This document shows, piece by piece, positions 8,303-16,431 of a DNA stretch of 64,000 bases. The first letter of the stretch is position 1; each line of letters starts with the position of its first letter. The translations under genes were made by a program, and so were the position numbers. The notes beneath the pieces are model-generated. The model was not told the DNA's origin and searched no databases. It was given only the letters and a program-made list of their open reading frames with translations. Source of the stretch: Selenomonas ruminantium subsp. ruminantium ATCC 12561 (GTDB lineage Bacteria; Bacillota; Negativicutes; Selenomonadales; Selenomonadaceae). Where the stretch lies: NCBI RefSeq assembly GCF_000424065.1, contig NZ_AUJE01000018.1, forward strand, positions 1-64,000. Direction: 5' to 3'.

Positions 8303-8341
8303 TTAGTTATGCTTATGATTTTATGGTTTCATGGCTTTAGG

Positions 8342-9640
8342 TTAGAGATTCTTTTCGGTTAAGACCATGTCCAGGGCGTTTAGTACGTCGTTGACATTTT
8401 CTTCCGTAATCACCAAAGGTGGCTGGAAGGCCATGACGTTGCGGTCTACGCCGTTCTTGCCGATGATAAAACCGCGGTCTTTGAGGACTTCGAGTACATC
8501 GTCAAGGATTTCCGGAGCCGGGCTGCCGTCCGTGTGGATGAATTCTGCGCCATCCATCAGGCCGAGGCCGCGCACATCGCCGATAACGGGATGTTTCTTT
8601 TGGAGCTCACGCAGGCCATTTCTAAGCTGCTCGCCACGTGCCTGAGCATTTTCCATAAGCTTGTGTTCCTCGATATAGTCGAGAACCGCCATAGCTGTGG
8701 TGGAGGATACCGGATTGCCACCAAGCGTCGAAGCGCCGGGGCGGGTGTAGGTATCAGCAATTTTGGCCGTGGAGATAAAGGCGGAAATCGGGGCGCCGTT
8801 GCCTAGAGCTTTCGCCATGCACATGATATCGGGAACAACATCGTAATTTTCGATGGCAAACATCTTGCCGCTGCGGGCAAAGCCTGTCTGTACTTCGTCG
8901 ATAATCAGCAGGGTGTTGTACTGGTCAAGGATTTCCTTGACGCGTTTGAAGTAGCCCTTGGGGGGCACTACGCAGCCAGCATTGCCCTGAATGGTCTCGG
9001 CGATGAAGGCGCCGGGATGGCCGGAGGTGGAGGATTTGATCAAATCCTCAATGGCATTGGCGCAGGCGTAATCGCAGTCCGGGAACTTCTTGTTCATGGG
9101 GCAGCGATAGCAGTTCGGGTTGGGGGCAAAGTGAATGCCGCCAACGGGATTGGGGTCGGTGCGCCACATAGTAAGGCCTGTTACGCTCATGCCGAGCTTC
9201 GTGCGGCCATGCAGGCCGTGGCGCAGGGCGATGATTTCGCTGTTGCCCGTGTAGACAGAAGCCAGCAGGAAGGCACCTTCCGTAGCTTCGGAGCCCGTGG
9301 AGCAGAAGAAAGACTTCTGCAGGTCGCCTGGCGTAACCTCGGCGAGTTTTTCGGCAAGATTCACGAAGTTTTCTGTGAGGTAGATGTTGCAGACATGCTG
9401 CAGCTCATCAATCTGGGCTTTCATCTTCGTGAGGATTTCCGGATTGCAGTGGCCGCAGTTCATAACGGACACGCCTGCGTACATATCCAGATATTTCTTG
9501 CCTGTGCTGTCCCAGAGGTACTGCATGGAACCTTTGACCATTTGGGCAGGTTCCTTGTAGAAATGACCTAAGCAGGGCATGATGTATTTTTTCTTTTTTT
9601 CGATAATGGCCTCAGGGCCGATAAATTTTTTGCTTTCCAT
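8342..9640 (-). CDS. Class III PLP-dependent aminotransferase
   Basis: A 432-residue fold-type I transaminase of subgroup III (ornithine, 4-aminobutyrate and alanine-glyoxylate 2 relatives). Visible motifs are the cofactor phosphate region STGSEATEGA, LLIIDEVQTGFARSGKMFA with the Asp that pairs to the pyridine nitrogen, and MAKALGNGAPISAF with the Schiff-base lysine. A CYRCPMNKKFPDCDYAC segment with four cysteines in the middle is distinctive. It lies 27 bases downstream of the U32 gene on the same strand and opposite a PucR-like regulator. The substrate cannot be assigned: a beta-alanine, GABA or AGXT2-like activity is possible. It is not the argD of this genome, which lies at 49.2 kb. Confidence 0.85.
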   Translation of the reverse strand: MESKKFIGPEAIIEKKKKYIMPCLGHFYKEPAQMVKGSMQYLWDSTGKKYLDMYAGVSVMNCGHCNPEILTKMKAQIDELQHVCNIYLTENFVNLAEKLAEVTPGDLQKSFFCSTGSEATEGAFLLASVYTGNSEIIALRHGLHGRTKLGMSVTGLTMWRTDPNPVGGIHFAPNPNCYRCPMNKKFPDCDYACANAIEDLIKSSTSGHPGAFIAETIQGNAGCVVPPKGYFKRVKEILDQYNTLLIIDEVQTGFARSGKMFAIENYDVVPDIMCMAKALGNGAPISAFISTAKIADTYTRPGASTLGGNPVSSTTAMAVLDYIEEHKLMENAQARGEQLRNGLRELQKKHPVIGDVRGLGLMDGAEFIHTDGSPAPEILDDVLEVLKDRGFIIGKNGVDRNVMAFQPPLVITEENVNDVLNALDMVLTEKNL

Positions 9641-9667
9641 ATTTCCCTCTCCTAAAAAATAAATAGG

Positions 9668-11617
9668 TTAGATGGAGTTGCGGCTCCGGCGGAAACGGTA
9701 GGTGCCAAGCCCCAGTTCGCGCGGGCCTTTTTTGAGCGTTTCGAGGTCGTCGGCGTGGAAGGCCTCTTTGCCTGCCGTAAGATTATCCAAAGCTGTGCGG
9801 TAAATGCGGGTGACCATGCCGGCAAATTCCGGGGCATAGTCCTGTGCCTCAATGCGGTAAGCGCCTAAGCCGTTAAACTTCGCAAGGTACGGATAGAGGC
9901 AGAGGTCCTTGGCAAAGTAGATATGGTTGCGGCCAAACTGGTCAACGCGCAGGGAATGCTTTTCACCAGCCTTGTCGAGCAGGGCATAGCGGCGGTCGAG
10001 CACTTCGGGATTGTTGAGTTCATTGAAGAACGGCAGGCTCATGCCCGGAATATTGTGGTCACAAATCATGGACTCATAGGAGCCGTGGACAACAACTTCG
10101 ATGGGCAGCTCGGAGCTTTCGACGATTTCGCGCAGCTGCTCAAACGAAAGCTCGTAGGAAGCCGTGCCCATGGTCAGGCCATTTTCCTTAAGGAACTTGG
10201 CGGCCAGATGGTTAAAGAGGTTGAAGGACACATCAGCCTGTACTGGCAAATCCGTCAGGCGCTTGGCCAGCTTCAACGAGCCAAGGTTGCTGACCATTAT
10301 GCCGTCGGCTTTGAGTTCACGCTGTCTCAGAGCAGTGAAGAACTGTTCCAGTTCGCCGCATTCCCGGCGCATGGTCGTGCGCGGCGTGTTGATGATGATT
10401 TTGGCGCGGCCCTTGTTGTAGGCGATAACTTCGGCAAAATCTTTGAGACTCCAAGGCTTGTTGGGGCGGAAGGTTTCGCCGCCGACATAGACGATATCGG
10501 CACCGTTGTCAATAACAGCGCAGGCTGCACCAACGGTGTTTACGCGGACACTTAATGTACGGTGGTCAGGATTTGACTTGTCAATATCGCGTTCCTGTTT
10601 CAGGATTTCGTCCTGGAAACCTGCTTCCTTCACCGCATCGCTGAAGAAGCGCGGTTCACGCGTGCCGTCAAAGCCGATATCCTTTTTATCCGGGGAACCG
10701 AAGGCAAAGGTGGTCGTAAAGTCGCGGGCACGGTTCTCGTACAGGCTCTTCCAGCCTTCTTCATCCGGCTGCCAGCCCATCGGGTCAGCAATATAGGCAT
10801 CAATGGCCTTGCGGTAGGTGCTGACAATGCGGCGGATAAAGGGGGCAGGGCGCATACGGCCTTCGATTTTGAAGGAGAACACGCCAGCCTGAATGAGCTG
10901 GGGGATATGGCGGTACATGCACATGTCCTTGAGCGCCAGCTTATAGGCACCCTCGCTGTCCTTGTCGAGCACTTCGCCCGTCTTTTCGTCAATCAGCTGA
11001 TAGGCCCAGCGGCAGGGTTTCAGGCAGCGGCCACGGTTGCCGCTCTGGCCAAAGACCACGCCGGAGTGAATGCACTGGCCGCTTTCGCTGATGCACATAT
11101 CGCCGTGCATGAAGTATTCCACTTCAATGCCTGTGCGCTCACGGAACAGGGAGAGCTCGGAGAGCGTCATCTCACGGCCCACAACGACGCGGGTAATGCC
11201 GTATTCTTTGAGCTTTTCGATGGCGTGCTCGTTATGGGTATTCATCATAACGGAGGTGTGCACAGGAATCTTGATGCCCATTTCGTGAATGAGTTCGAGG
11301 ACAGCAAAGTCCTGCACCAAAATAGCATCCGGGCGGATTTCATTAAGGTAGGTGAGGTATTCACGCAGTGCGGGGATTTCCTCATCGCTGATCAGGTTGT
11401 TGAGGGTGATGTAAAGCTTCACGCCATGCTCATGGGTGTAGGCGATGGCCTTTTTGAGTATTTCATCATCAAAGTTGAAATCACCTTCGTGCATGCGCAT
11501 ATTAAAATGCTTGCCTCCGAGGTAGCAAGCATCAGCACCAGCTTCCACACCGGCCACCAGGGCATCCCAGGTACCGGCAGGTGCCAGCAGTTCTACGGAT
11601 TTACGATTTAACAGCAT
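9668..11617 (-). CDS. U32 family protein, RlhA-like
   Basis: A 649-residue protein of the U32 'peptidase' family, whose characterised bacterial members mostly modify RNA; RlhA hydroxylates C2501 of 23S rRNA and has nearly this length. The N-terminal VELLAPAGTWDALVAGVEAG and the U32 signature region (YFMHGDMCISESGQC, then SGNRGRCLKPCRW) carry four cysteines expected to hold an Fe-S cluster. AAAGGAG lies just before the ATG at 11617. It is the first gene of a two-gene unit with the aminotransferase and is divergent from the PucR-type regulator. The RNA target is inferred from length and family only. Confidence 0.8.
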   Translation of the reverse strand: MLLNRKSVELLAPAGTWDALVAGVEAGADACYLGGKHFNMRMHEGDFNFDDEILKKAIAYTHEHGVKLYITLNNLISDEEIPALREYLTYLNEIRPDAILVQDFAVLELIHEMGIKIPVHTSVMMNTHNEHAIEKLKEYGITRVVVGREMTLSELSLFRERTGIEVEYFMHGDMCISESGQCIHSGVVFGQSGNRGRCLKPCRWAYQLIDEKTGEVLDKDSEGAYKLALKDMCMYRHIPQLIQAGVFSFKIEGRMRPAPFIRRIVSTYRKAIDAYIADPMGWQPDEEGWKSLYENRARDFTTTFAFGSPDKKDIGFDGTREPRFFSDAVKEAGFQDEILKQERDIDKSNPDHRTLSVRVNTVGAACAVIDNGADIVYVGGETFRPNKPWSLKDFAEVIAYNKGRAKIIINTPRTTMRRECGELEQFFTALRQRELKADGIMVSNLGSLKLAKRLTDLPVQADVSFNLFNHLAAKFLKENGLTMGTASYELSFEQLREIVESSELPIEVVVHGSYESMICDHNIPGMSLPFFNELNNPEVLDRRYALLDKAGEKHSLRVDQFGRNHIYFAKDLCLYPYLAKFNGLGAYRIEAQDYAPEFAGMVTRIYRTALDNLTAGKEAFHADDLETLKKGPRELGLGTYRFRRSRNSI

Positions 11618-11831
11618 CGAATAAAAACTCCTTTTTGGATAGGTTTTATCTTAATAGTTCCAATTAATAAGTATAACAGAGAATGCGGGGGCTATCAATA
11701 ATACATTGCATTCTAAAGTGGATTGTGTTACAACAATAAGTACCGAATAATGGTAAATACGACAAATGACCGGTTCGTTTGTAGGATTGTACAAAAACGA
11801 TTGTTATGGTTGTGGGAGAGGTCTAGAGACA

Positions 11832-13103
11832 ATGGAAGAAAAAAATGCAGCACTTGACTGGCTGGAATTGATGGCTGGCAAGGGCATTGGGGCTTTGGCG
11901 CAGAAAATGCAGCGACAGGGCGGAAAAGAGCTGATTATCACAGGACGGCAGGGAATCGAACATCACCCAAAATCCGGTGTTATCGCCTCACAGGCTGTGC
12001 TGGATATGCTGGCAGCAATGCCGGATTTTGATGAGAATCAATATTATTATGCCAAAAATCAGCAAATGCTGGTTTTTAAGGTGATTTTGGATGATGTGCC
12101 GGACAGTGTCCTGTTTATCTTTTGGCAGCAGGCAAAAAGCGAGGACATTGCGCCGCTTTCCGCTATGCAAGAATCTGCCCGCCTGGCCCTGAAATGGTAT
12201 CTGCGGGGGCATAGGGCTTTTGCCAAGCGGCTGCATGAGCAGCGGGCGGCTTTTTTCGAAGGGGTTTTTATCAAGCATAACATCAGCGTAGAATCCCTGC
12301 TGACTGAACAGGGCATTGAAGTGCATCGTGACCGTAAATATGCGGTTATGCTAATGGATATGGGGACAGATATGCCGCTTATTCCGCCTGCCGATTTTCG
12401 GGCTAAATTATTGCAGTTCAGTCAGCGTCATCAGATGGAGCTCATTTATCCTTTGGAATGGAACGGCATTTATCTGGTGATTTTGTCGGGACTTTACGTT
12501 CAGCAGGAATTAGGGATGCTTTCTTTGAAAAAAAGGCAGGAATTATTTGCCACATGGCAGCAGCTGTTCTCAGAGGTCTATAAGGTGGCGGTATCTATTG
12601 GTGTAGGTGGTGACTATCCGCTGGCTGAGCTGCATCGCAGCTATCAGGAAGCACGCATTGCCCTAATGTTTCGGCAGATTAAAGGCGAACAGGGCTTTGT
12701 GCAGGAGTTTTCCGGCATGGGCGTATTCAAGGAACTCTTTACCTGTGAAAAGTCGCGAATTGTGGAATTCTGTCGTCAGACTTTGGATAAGCTGCTGGCC
12801 TATGACCATGACTGTGACGCAGGCTTACAGATAACCTTGCGTACGCTGCTGGATACGAATTTCAACTATAAGCTGACGGCAGAAAAACTCTTTGTGCATG
12901 TGAACACGGTGCGTTATCGCTGTGAGAAAATTGCCCAGCTATTGGATATCGACATCAATCATCCGGATACCCGCTTTAATCTCTATGCGGCTATTCGGGT
13001 AGGGGATGTGCTAAAGGCGCTTAATCTCCTGCAGCCCGGTTATGTGGGGAATTTTGGCAGTCACAAGAATAACGGCAGTCATGGTACACAAACGATGTTT
13101 TAA
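11832..13103 (+). CDS. PucR/CdaR-type transcriptional regulator
   Basis: A 423-residue regulator ending in a PucR-family helix-turn-helix: LLDTNFNYKLTAEKLFVHVNTVRYRCEKI (the LxxHxNTVRYRxxKI pattern is diagnostic), followed by a short tail. The middle has a GGDYPLAELHRSYQEARIAL segment shared with CdaR/PucR proteins. The N-terminal half is a sensory region I cannot name. ATG at 11832 follows GGGAGAGG by about ten bases; the frame is open from 11766 but has no RBS there. It is divergent from the U32-aminotransferase pair, which is its most likely target. Such regulators usually respond to organic acids, purines or amino acid breakdown products. Confidence 0.8.
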   Translation: MEEKNAALDWLELMAGKGIGALAQKMQRQGGKELIITGRQGIEHHPKSGVIASQAVLDMLAAMPDFDENQYYYAKNQQMLVFKVILDDVPDSVLFIFWQQAKSEDIAPLSAMQESARLALKWYLRGHRAFAKRLHEQRAAFFEGVFIKHNISVESLLTEQGIEVHRDRKYAVMLMDMGTDMPLIPPADFRAKLLQFSQRHQMELIYPLEWNGIYLVILSGLYVQQELGMLSLKKRQELFATWQQLFSEVYKVAVSIGVGGDYPLAELHRSYQEARIALMFRQIKGEQGFVQEFSGMGVFKELFTCEKSRIVEFCRQTLDKLLAYDHDCDAGLQITLRTLLDTNFNYKLTAEKLFVHVNTVRYRCEKIAQLLDIDINHPDTRFNLYAAIRVGDVLKALNLLQPGYVGNFGSHKNNGSHGTQTMF

Positions 13104-13112
13104 GAACTTTGC

Positions 13113-13154
13113 AAAAAAATCCCTGCTGATTTTGCGGTCAGCAGGGATTTTTTT
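13113..13154. terminator. Bidirectional terminator after the PucR-type gene
   Basis: ATCCCTGCTGA (13119-13129) pairs with TCAGCAGGGAT (13138-13148), flanked by A and T runs. It serves the + strand regulator and the convergent flavoprotein remnant. Confidence 0.9.
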
Positions 13155-14094
13155 ATACAGATTCTTTTGCGGCATTCTTGCCGGCCGTATAGCCAAAGGT
13201 TTGGGCACGGCCATGGCTGTTGCCGGGAATGCAGGTGGGGTAGTCATTGCCATAGAAGGAGCCGGAGTTGTTGCCGGCGGCATAGAGTCCGGGAATGACG
13301 TTTTTCTCTTTGTCGAGAACCTGCATGTTCTCGTTAATACGCAGGCCGCCGAGCGTTACCAACATGGAAGTTCCCATCTTGCAGGCGAAGAAGGGGGCCT
13401 TTTCAATCGTGGTCATAAAGAGGGGCTTTTTGTGGAAGTCCTCATCTACACCTTTGCGGGCCAGTTCGTTGTAGCGGTCAATCGTGGCTTTGAGGGTTTC
13501 ATAAGGCAGCTCGCACTGTTTGGCCAAATCTTCAATGGTGTCGGCTTTTTTGACCAAGCCTTCTTTGATGTAGCGTTCCACATCTTCCGGATTGTGATGG
13601 AATTTCATTTCCTTGCAGGCAGTCTGATGGAAAGCAGGGGCTTCCTGCGGCCATTTGGAATCCCAAATGTTCCATTTGCATTGGCCGGGCTGCTGGCGTA
13701 CCTGGTTGGAAAGGTACCCAAAGGTCAAATCCTCGTTGCCGAAGCGCTCGCCTTTGAGATTGACGCCCAGCCATGGCTGACGGGTCAGGGCATCGGGATT
13801 TTCCTTGGGATTATCGACAAAGGCCTTGTCAAAGTACATGGCTGTATGCGGCCATTCGTCAATGTCTGCACCAATCCAGAGGCCCATCTTCTGGCCGTCA
13901 CCGGTGTTGAAGGTGCCGGGGTAAGAAATCTTGTTGATGGTTTTTGCACTGGGAATGTAGTAGTTCAACATTTCCTCATCATGGCCATAATCGCCGGCGC
14001 AGAGAATAACGGCTTTTTTGGCATTGAACTTGATGTAGGACTTATTTTCATTCTGAGCGATTACACCGGTGACGCGGCCTGCATGCGACAATAG
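13153..14094 (-). pseudogene. Flavoprotein (fumarate reductase-like), C-terminal fragment
   Basis: About 313 codons of the C-terminal half of an FAD-dependent oxidoreductase of the fumarate/urocanate reductase flavoprotein family. Visible are GRVTGVIAQ, KAVILCAGDYGHD, NTGDGQKMGLWIGA, LGGLRINENMQVLD and the C-terminal FAD motif IPGLYAAGNNSGSFYGNDYPT. The N-terminal FAD-binding GxGxxG domain, expected to need at least 200 more residues, is absent: a TGA lies just upstream in frame and the sequence passes straight into a cytochrome gene on the other strand. No RBS or start codon is present, so this is a broken gene or an assembly junction. Confidence 0.85.
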
Positions 14095-14106
14095 TGAACT
14101 GTTGTC
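14087..14106. repeat. Short inverted repeat at the flavoprotein/cytochrome junction
   Basis: GACAATAG (14087-14094) and CTGTTGTC (14099-14106) are inverted copies with one mismatch and a four-base loop TGAA. Read outwards, both genes encode Leu-Leu-Ser-His-Ala here: CTATTGTCGCATGC on the - strand and CTGTTGTCTCATGC on the + strand. Confidence 0.85.
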
Positions 14107-14458
14107 TCATGCCCATGCGCAGGCCAATGTAAATTGTATTGACTGCCATGAAAACGGCATCGAGGATAAAATCCAGGAAACCGTTTGGTATGTGACGGAT
14201 GATTTTGATGACCCGCCATACAAACGGGCTTTCCCGAATGAAATGTGCACGAAATGTCACAGTGATATTGACGCCATCGTGGCGAAAACGGACTTTGGCG
14301 AAGCCAATCCGCATAATTCCCATTTAGGCGATTTGGTATGCTCCGACTGCCATAAGATGCATAATCAATCCCATGCAAAATGTGCGGACTGCCATAACTT
14401 TGAGTTCCTGCAGAATTTGCCGGCAGACTGGGATAAAGAAGCAAAGAAAACCAAGTAA
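14099..14458 (+). pseudogene. Tetraheme cytochrome c, 5'-truncated
   Basis: About 119 codons with four CxxCH heme-attachment motifs (CIDCH, CTKCH, CSDCH, CADCH) and extra histidines for axial ligation, resembling small tetraheme cytochromes that feed electrons to periplasmic fumarate/urocanate reductase flavoproteins. A c-type cytochrome needs a Sec signal peptide, and none is present. The frame can be extended to an ATG at 14069, but that region belongs to the opposite-strand flavoprotein and has no RBS. The gene has therefore lost its 5' end at the same junction as the flavoprotein. It ends eight bases from the convergent padR. Confidence 0.85.
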
Positions 14459-14465
14459 GGGTTGG

Positions 14466-15023
14466 TTATTGCTGGACTGGGAGGTTCTTTAATTCCTGGC
14501 GAAGCCAGTCAAGCCGCTGTTTTTCCCGCAGGATGGCCTGCTGGAGTATGCAGCGGTGGCCAAAATGTTTCTGGCGTGCTTCTTCGTCGGCAAATAGTAG
14601 CTGCCAGCGGGCTTGGAGGTATTGATATTTTTCCTCATGGCGGGCGATTTCCTCTTGAAAGAGTTGGCGTGTCAATGGGTCAGCGGCCGAATCCAACAGG
14701 TAAAGCTTCATGGTAAAGTCGTCCCGGGTTGGCACAGGCTGGCTCAGTGGTTCATGCATCCAGGCGGACAGCAGTTGCTGTCCGCTTTTTGTAATCTGAT
14801 AGAATTTTTTTTCGAGTTTTTTGCCGACAAGTTCTGTGCGGGAACTGATCAAGCCGTCATCTTCCATATGGCGTAGTTCGGGATATATCTGGCTATGGTT
14901 GGAATACCAAAAATCGCCTAATTCTTCTTCAAAGAGTTTTTTGATATCATAGCCGGCCAGTTCGCGATGCGCCAGTAGCCCCAGAATAATGTATTTTAGT
15001 ACGTTCTTTTGTGCCATTGTCAT
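14466..15023 (-). CDS. PadR family transcriptional regulator
   Basis: A 185-residue regulator with an N-terminal winged helix: KYIILGLLAHRELAGYDIKKLFEEELGDFWYSNHSQIYPELRHMEDDGLI matches the PadR DNA-binding domain (split here at LGDFWYSNHS for reading), followed by a helical Vir-type C-terminal dimerisation region. AAGGAG lies five bases before the ATG at 15023. PadR proteins usually respond to small aromatic or toxic molecules and repress nearby genes. It is convergent with the broken cytochrome gene and may once have controlled that redox pair. Confidence 0.85.
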   Translation of the reverse strand: MTMAQKNVLKYIILGLLAHRELAGYDIKKLFEEELGDFWYSNHSQIYPELRHMEDDGLISSRTELVGKKLEKKFYQITKSGQQLLSAWMHEPLSQPVPTRDDFTMKLYLLDSAADPLTRQLFQEEIARHEEKYQYLQARWQLLFADEEARQKHFGHRCILQQAILREKQRLDWLRQELKNLPVQQ

Positions 15024-15097
15024 CACTTCTCCTTGTTTTGCTCGTTTTAGTATAGCATAGGTGGGCGAGACTGACATATATTTTTACGAATATTGCA

Positions 15098-15126
15098 TTG
15101 CATTCGCCTGGGCTTTATGCTACAAT
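15098..15126 (+). promoter_or_regulatory. Promoter of the pheS T-box transcript
   Basis: TTGCAT at 15098-15103, 17-base spacer, TACAAT at 15121-15126 with an upstream TGC extension. Confidence 0.65.
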
Positions 15127-15134
15127 TCTATGTA

Positions 15135-15357
15135 TTGTGGCGATGAACAAGAAGAGTAAATCTCGCAGGCTTTTCTAGAGAGTCTCTGTTGGTGGGAAGG
15201 AGATAAAGCCGGAGGTCGAACGTTCGCTTGGGAGTCTTTCGGAGGAAATGCCGGACGTATGACTGCGTTAAAGTTATCGAGTGAAAAATCAGGGTGGTAC
15301 CGCGAAATTCAGCCTTCGCCCCTCGTGCACATGTTGTGCGGGGGCGAGGGCTTTTAT
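15135..15357 (+). promoter_or_regulatory. T-box leader, probably phenylalanine-specific
   Basis: The T-box core AGGGTGGTACCGCG (15291-15304) is followed by a GC-rich terminator (about 15312-15350, then CTTTTA). The upstream part folds as Stem I with an apical GTTGGTGGGAAGG. A TTC triplet at 15223-15225, preceded by GAACG, is the likely specifier codon (Phe) by alignment with the two other leaders in this window. Uncharged tRNA-Phe would stabilise the antiterminator and switch on pheS-pheT. Confidence 0.9.
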
Positions 15358-15389
15358 AGTTTGCTTTTCATAAGGCAGGAGGTAAATAA

Positions 15390-16415
15390 ATGGAAGAAAA
15401 GATTTCGGAGCTGAAGGCAGCTGCCGTAGCTGAAGTCAAAGCCGCAAGCGATATGACGGCGCTTAATGATATCCGTGTGAAGTATTTGGGCAAGAAGGGT
15501 GAGTTCACCTCTATCCTGCGTGGTATGGGCAGCCTGTCCGCTGAGGAACGTCCGAAAGTCGGCAAGATTGTCAATGTAGCCAAAGCAGAAGTGGAAGAAG
15601 CCATCAATGTGCAGGCTGGTGAGCTTAAAGCGAAAGAACTTTCCGCACGCCTGGCCAGTGAAAAGATTGACGTTACCCTGCCGGGCCGCAATGTGCCGCA
15701 GGGTCATCTGCATCCGCTGACGCTGACGATGCAGCGCATCAAGGATATTTTCGTACATATGGGCTTCAGCGTGGAAGAAGGCCCGGAAATTGAGCGGGAT
15801 TACTTCAACTTTGAAGCATTGAACCTGCCGAAAGACCATCCGGCCCGCGACATGCAGGATTCCTTCTACATCACGGACGAAATTCTCATGCGTTCCCAGA
15901 CTTCGCCGGTACAGGCCCGCACGATGCAGGCTAACGAGCCGAACAAGCCGATTCGCATGATTGCGCCGGGCCGTGTTTATCGCCGTGATGAATACGATGC
16001 GACGCATTCGCCGATGTTCACGCAGGTGGAAGGCCTGGTTATCGACAAGGGCATCAGCTTTGCTGACCTCAAGGGGACGCTCGAACTCTTCCTGCATCAG
16101 ATTTTCAACGAAAATGTAGGCGTGCGTTTCCGTCCGAGCTTCTTCCCCTTCACGGAACCTTCTGCTGAAGTGGATATCTCCTGCGTGATGTGCCACGGCG
16201 AAGGCTGTAAGGTCTGCAAGGGCACGGGCTGGCTCGAAATTCTGGGCGCCGGCATGGTTCATCCCCATGTGCTGGAAATGAGTGGCTACGACCCGAAGGT
16301 GGTCAGCGGCTTTGCTTTCGGTCTGGGCGTGGAACGTATCGCCATGCTGTCCTATGGCATTGACGACCTGCGTCTGTTCTACGACAATGACGTGCGTTTC
16401 TTGCAGCAGTTCTGA
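15390..16415 (+). CDS. pheS: Phenylalanine-tRNA ligase alpha subunit
   Basis: Catalytic subunit of the alpha2-beta2 enzyme that charges tRNA-Phe. The 341-residue product has the N-terminal coiled-coil arm (about 1-90), then class II motifs: [46 protein letters not shown] and C-terminal [29 protein letters not shown] insertion forms a four-cysteine zinc-ribbon-like element, common in Firmicutes-type PheS. It follows a Phe T-box leader and is 16 bases before pheT. Confidence 0.97.
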   Translation: MEEKISELKAAAVAEVKAASDMTALNDIRVKYLGKKGEFTSILRGMGSLSAEERPKVGKIVNVAKAEVEEAINVQAGELKAKELSARLASEKIDVTLPGRNVPQGHLHPLTLTMQRIKDIFVHMGFSVEEGPEIERDYFNFEALNLPKDHPARDMQDSFYITDEILMRSQTSPVQARTMQANEPNKPIRMIAPGRVYRRDEYDATHSPMFTQVEGLVIDKGISFADLKGTLELFLHQIFNENVGVRFRPSFFPFTEPSAEVDISCVMCHGEGCKVCKGTGWLEILGAGMVHPHVLEMSGYDPKVVSGFAFGLGVERIAMLSYGIDDLRLFYDNDVRFLQQF

Positions 16416-16431
16416 TTAGGGAGGTTACAAC

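Noticed and set aside
13042-14094. 350-codon plus-strand frame opposite the flavoprotein remnant
   Set aside because: Antisense shadow crossing a terminator; the minus-strand protein has clear flavoprotein motifs.
14069-14098. ATG at 14069 as a real start of the cytochrome gene
   Set aside because: No RBS and no signal peptide, and the bases belong to the opposite-strand flavoprotein, so the resulting protein could not be exported for heme attachment.
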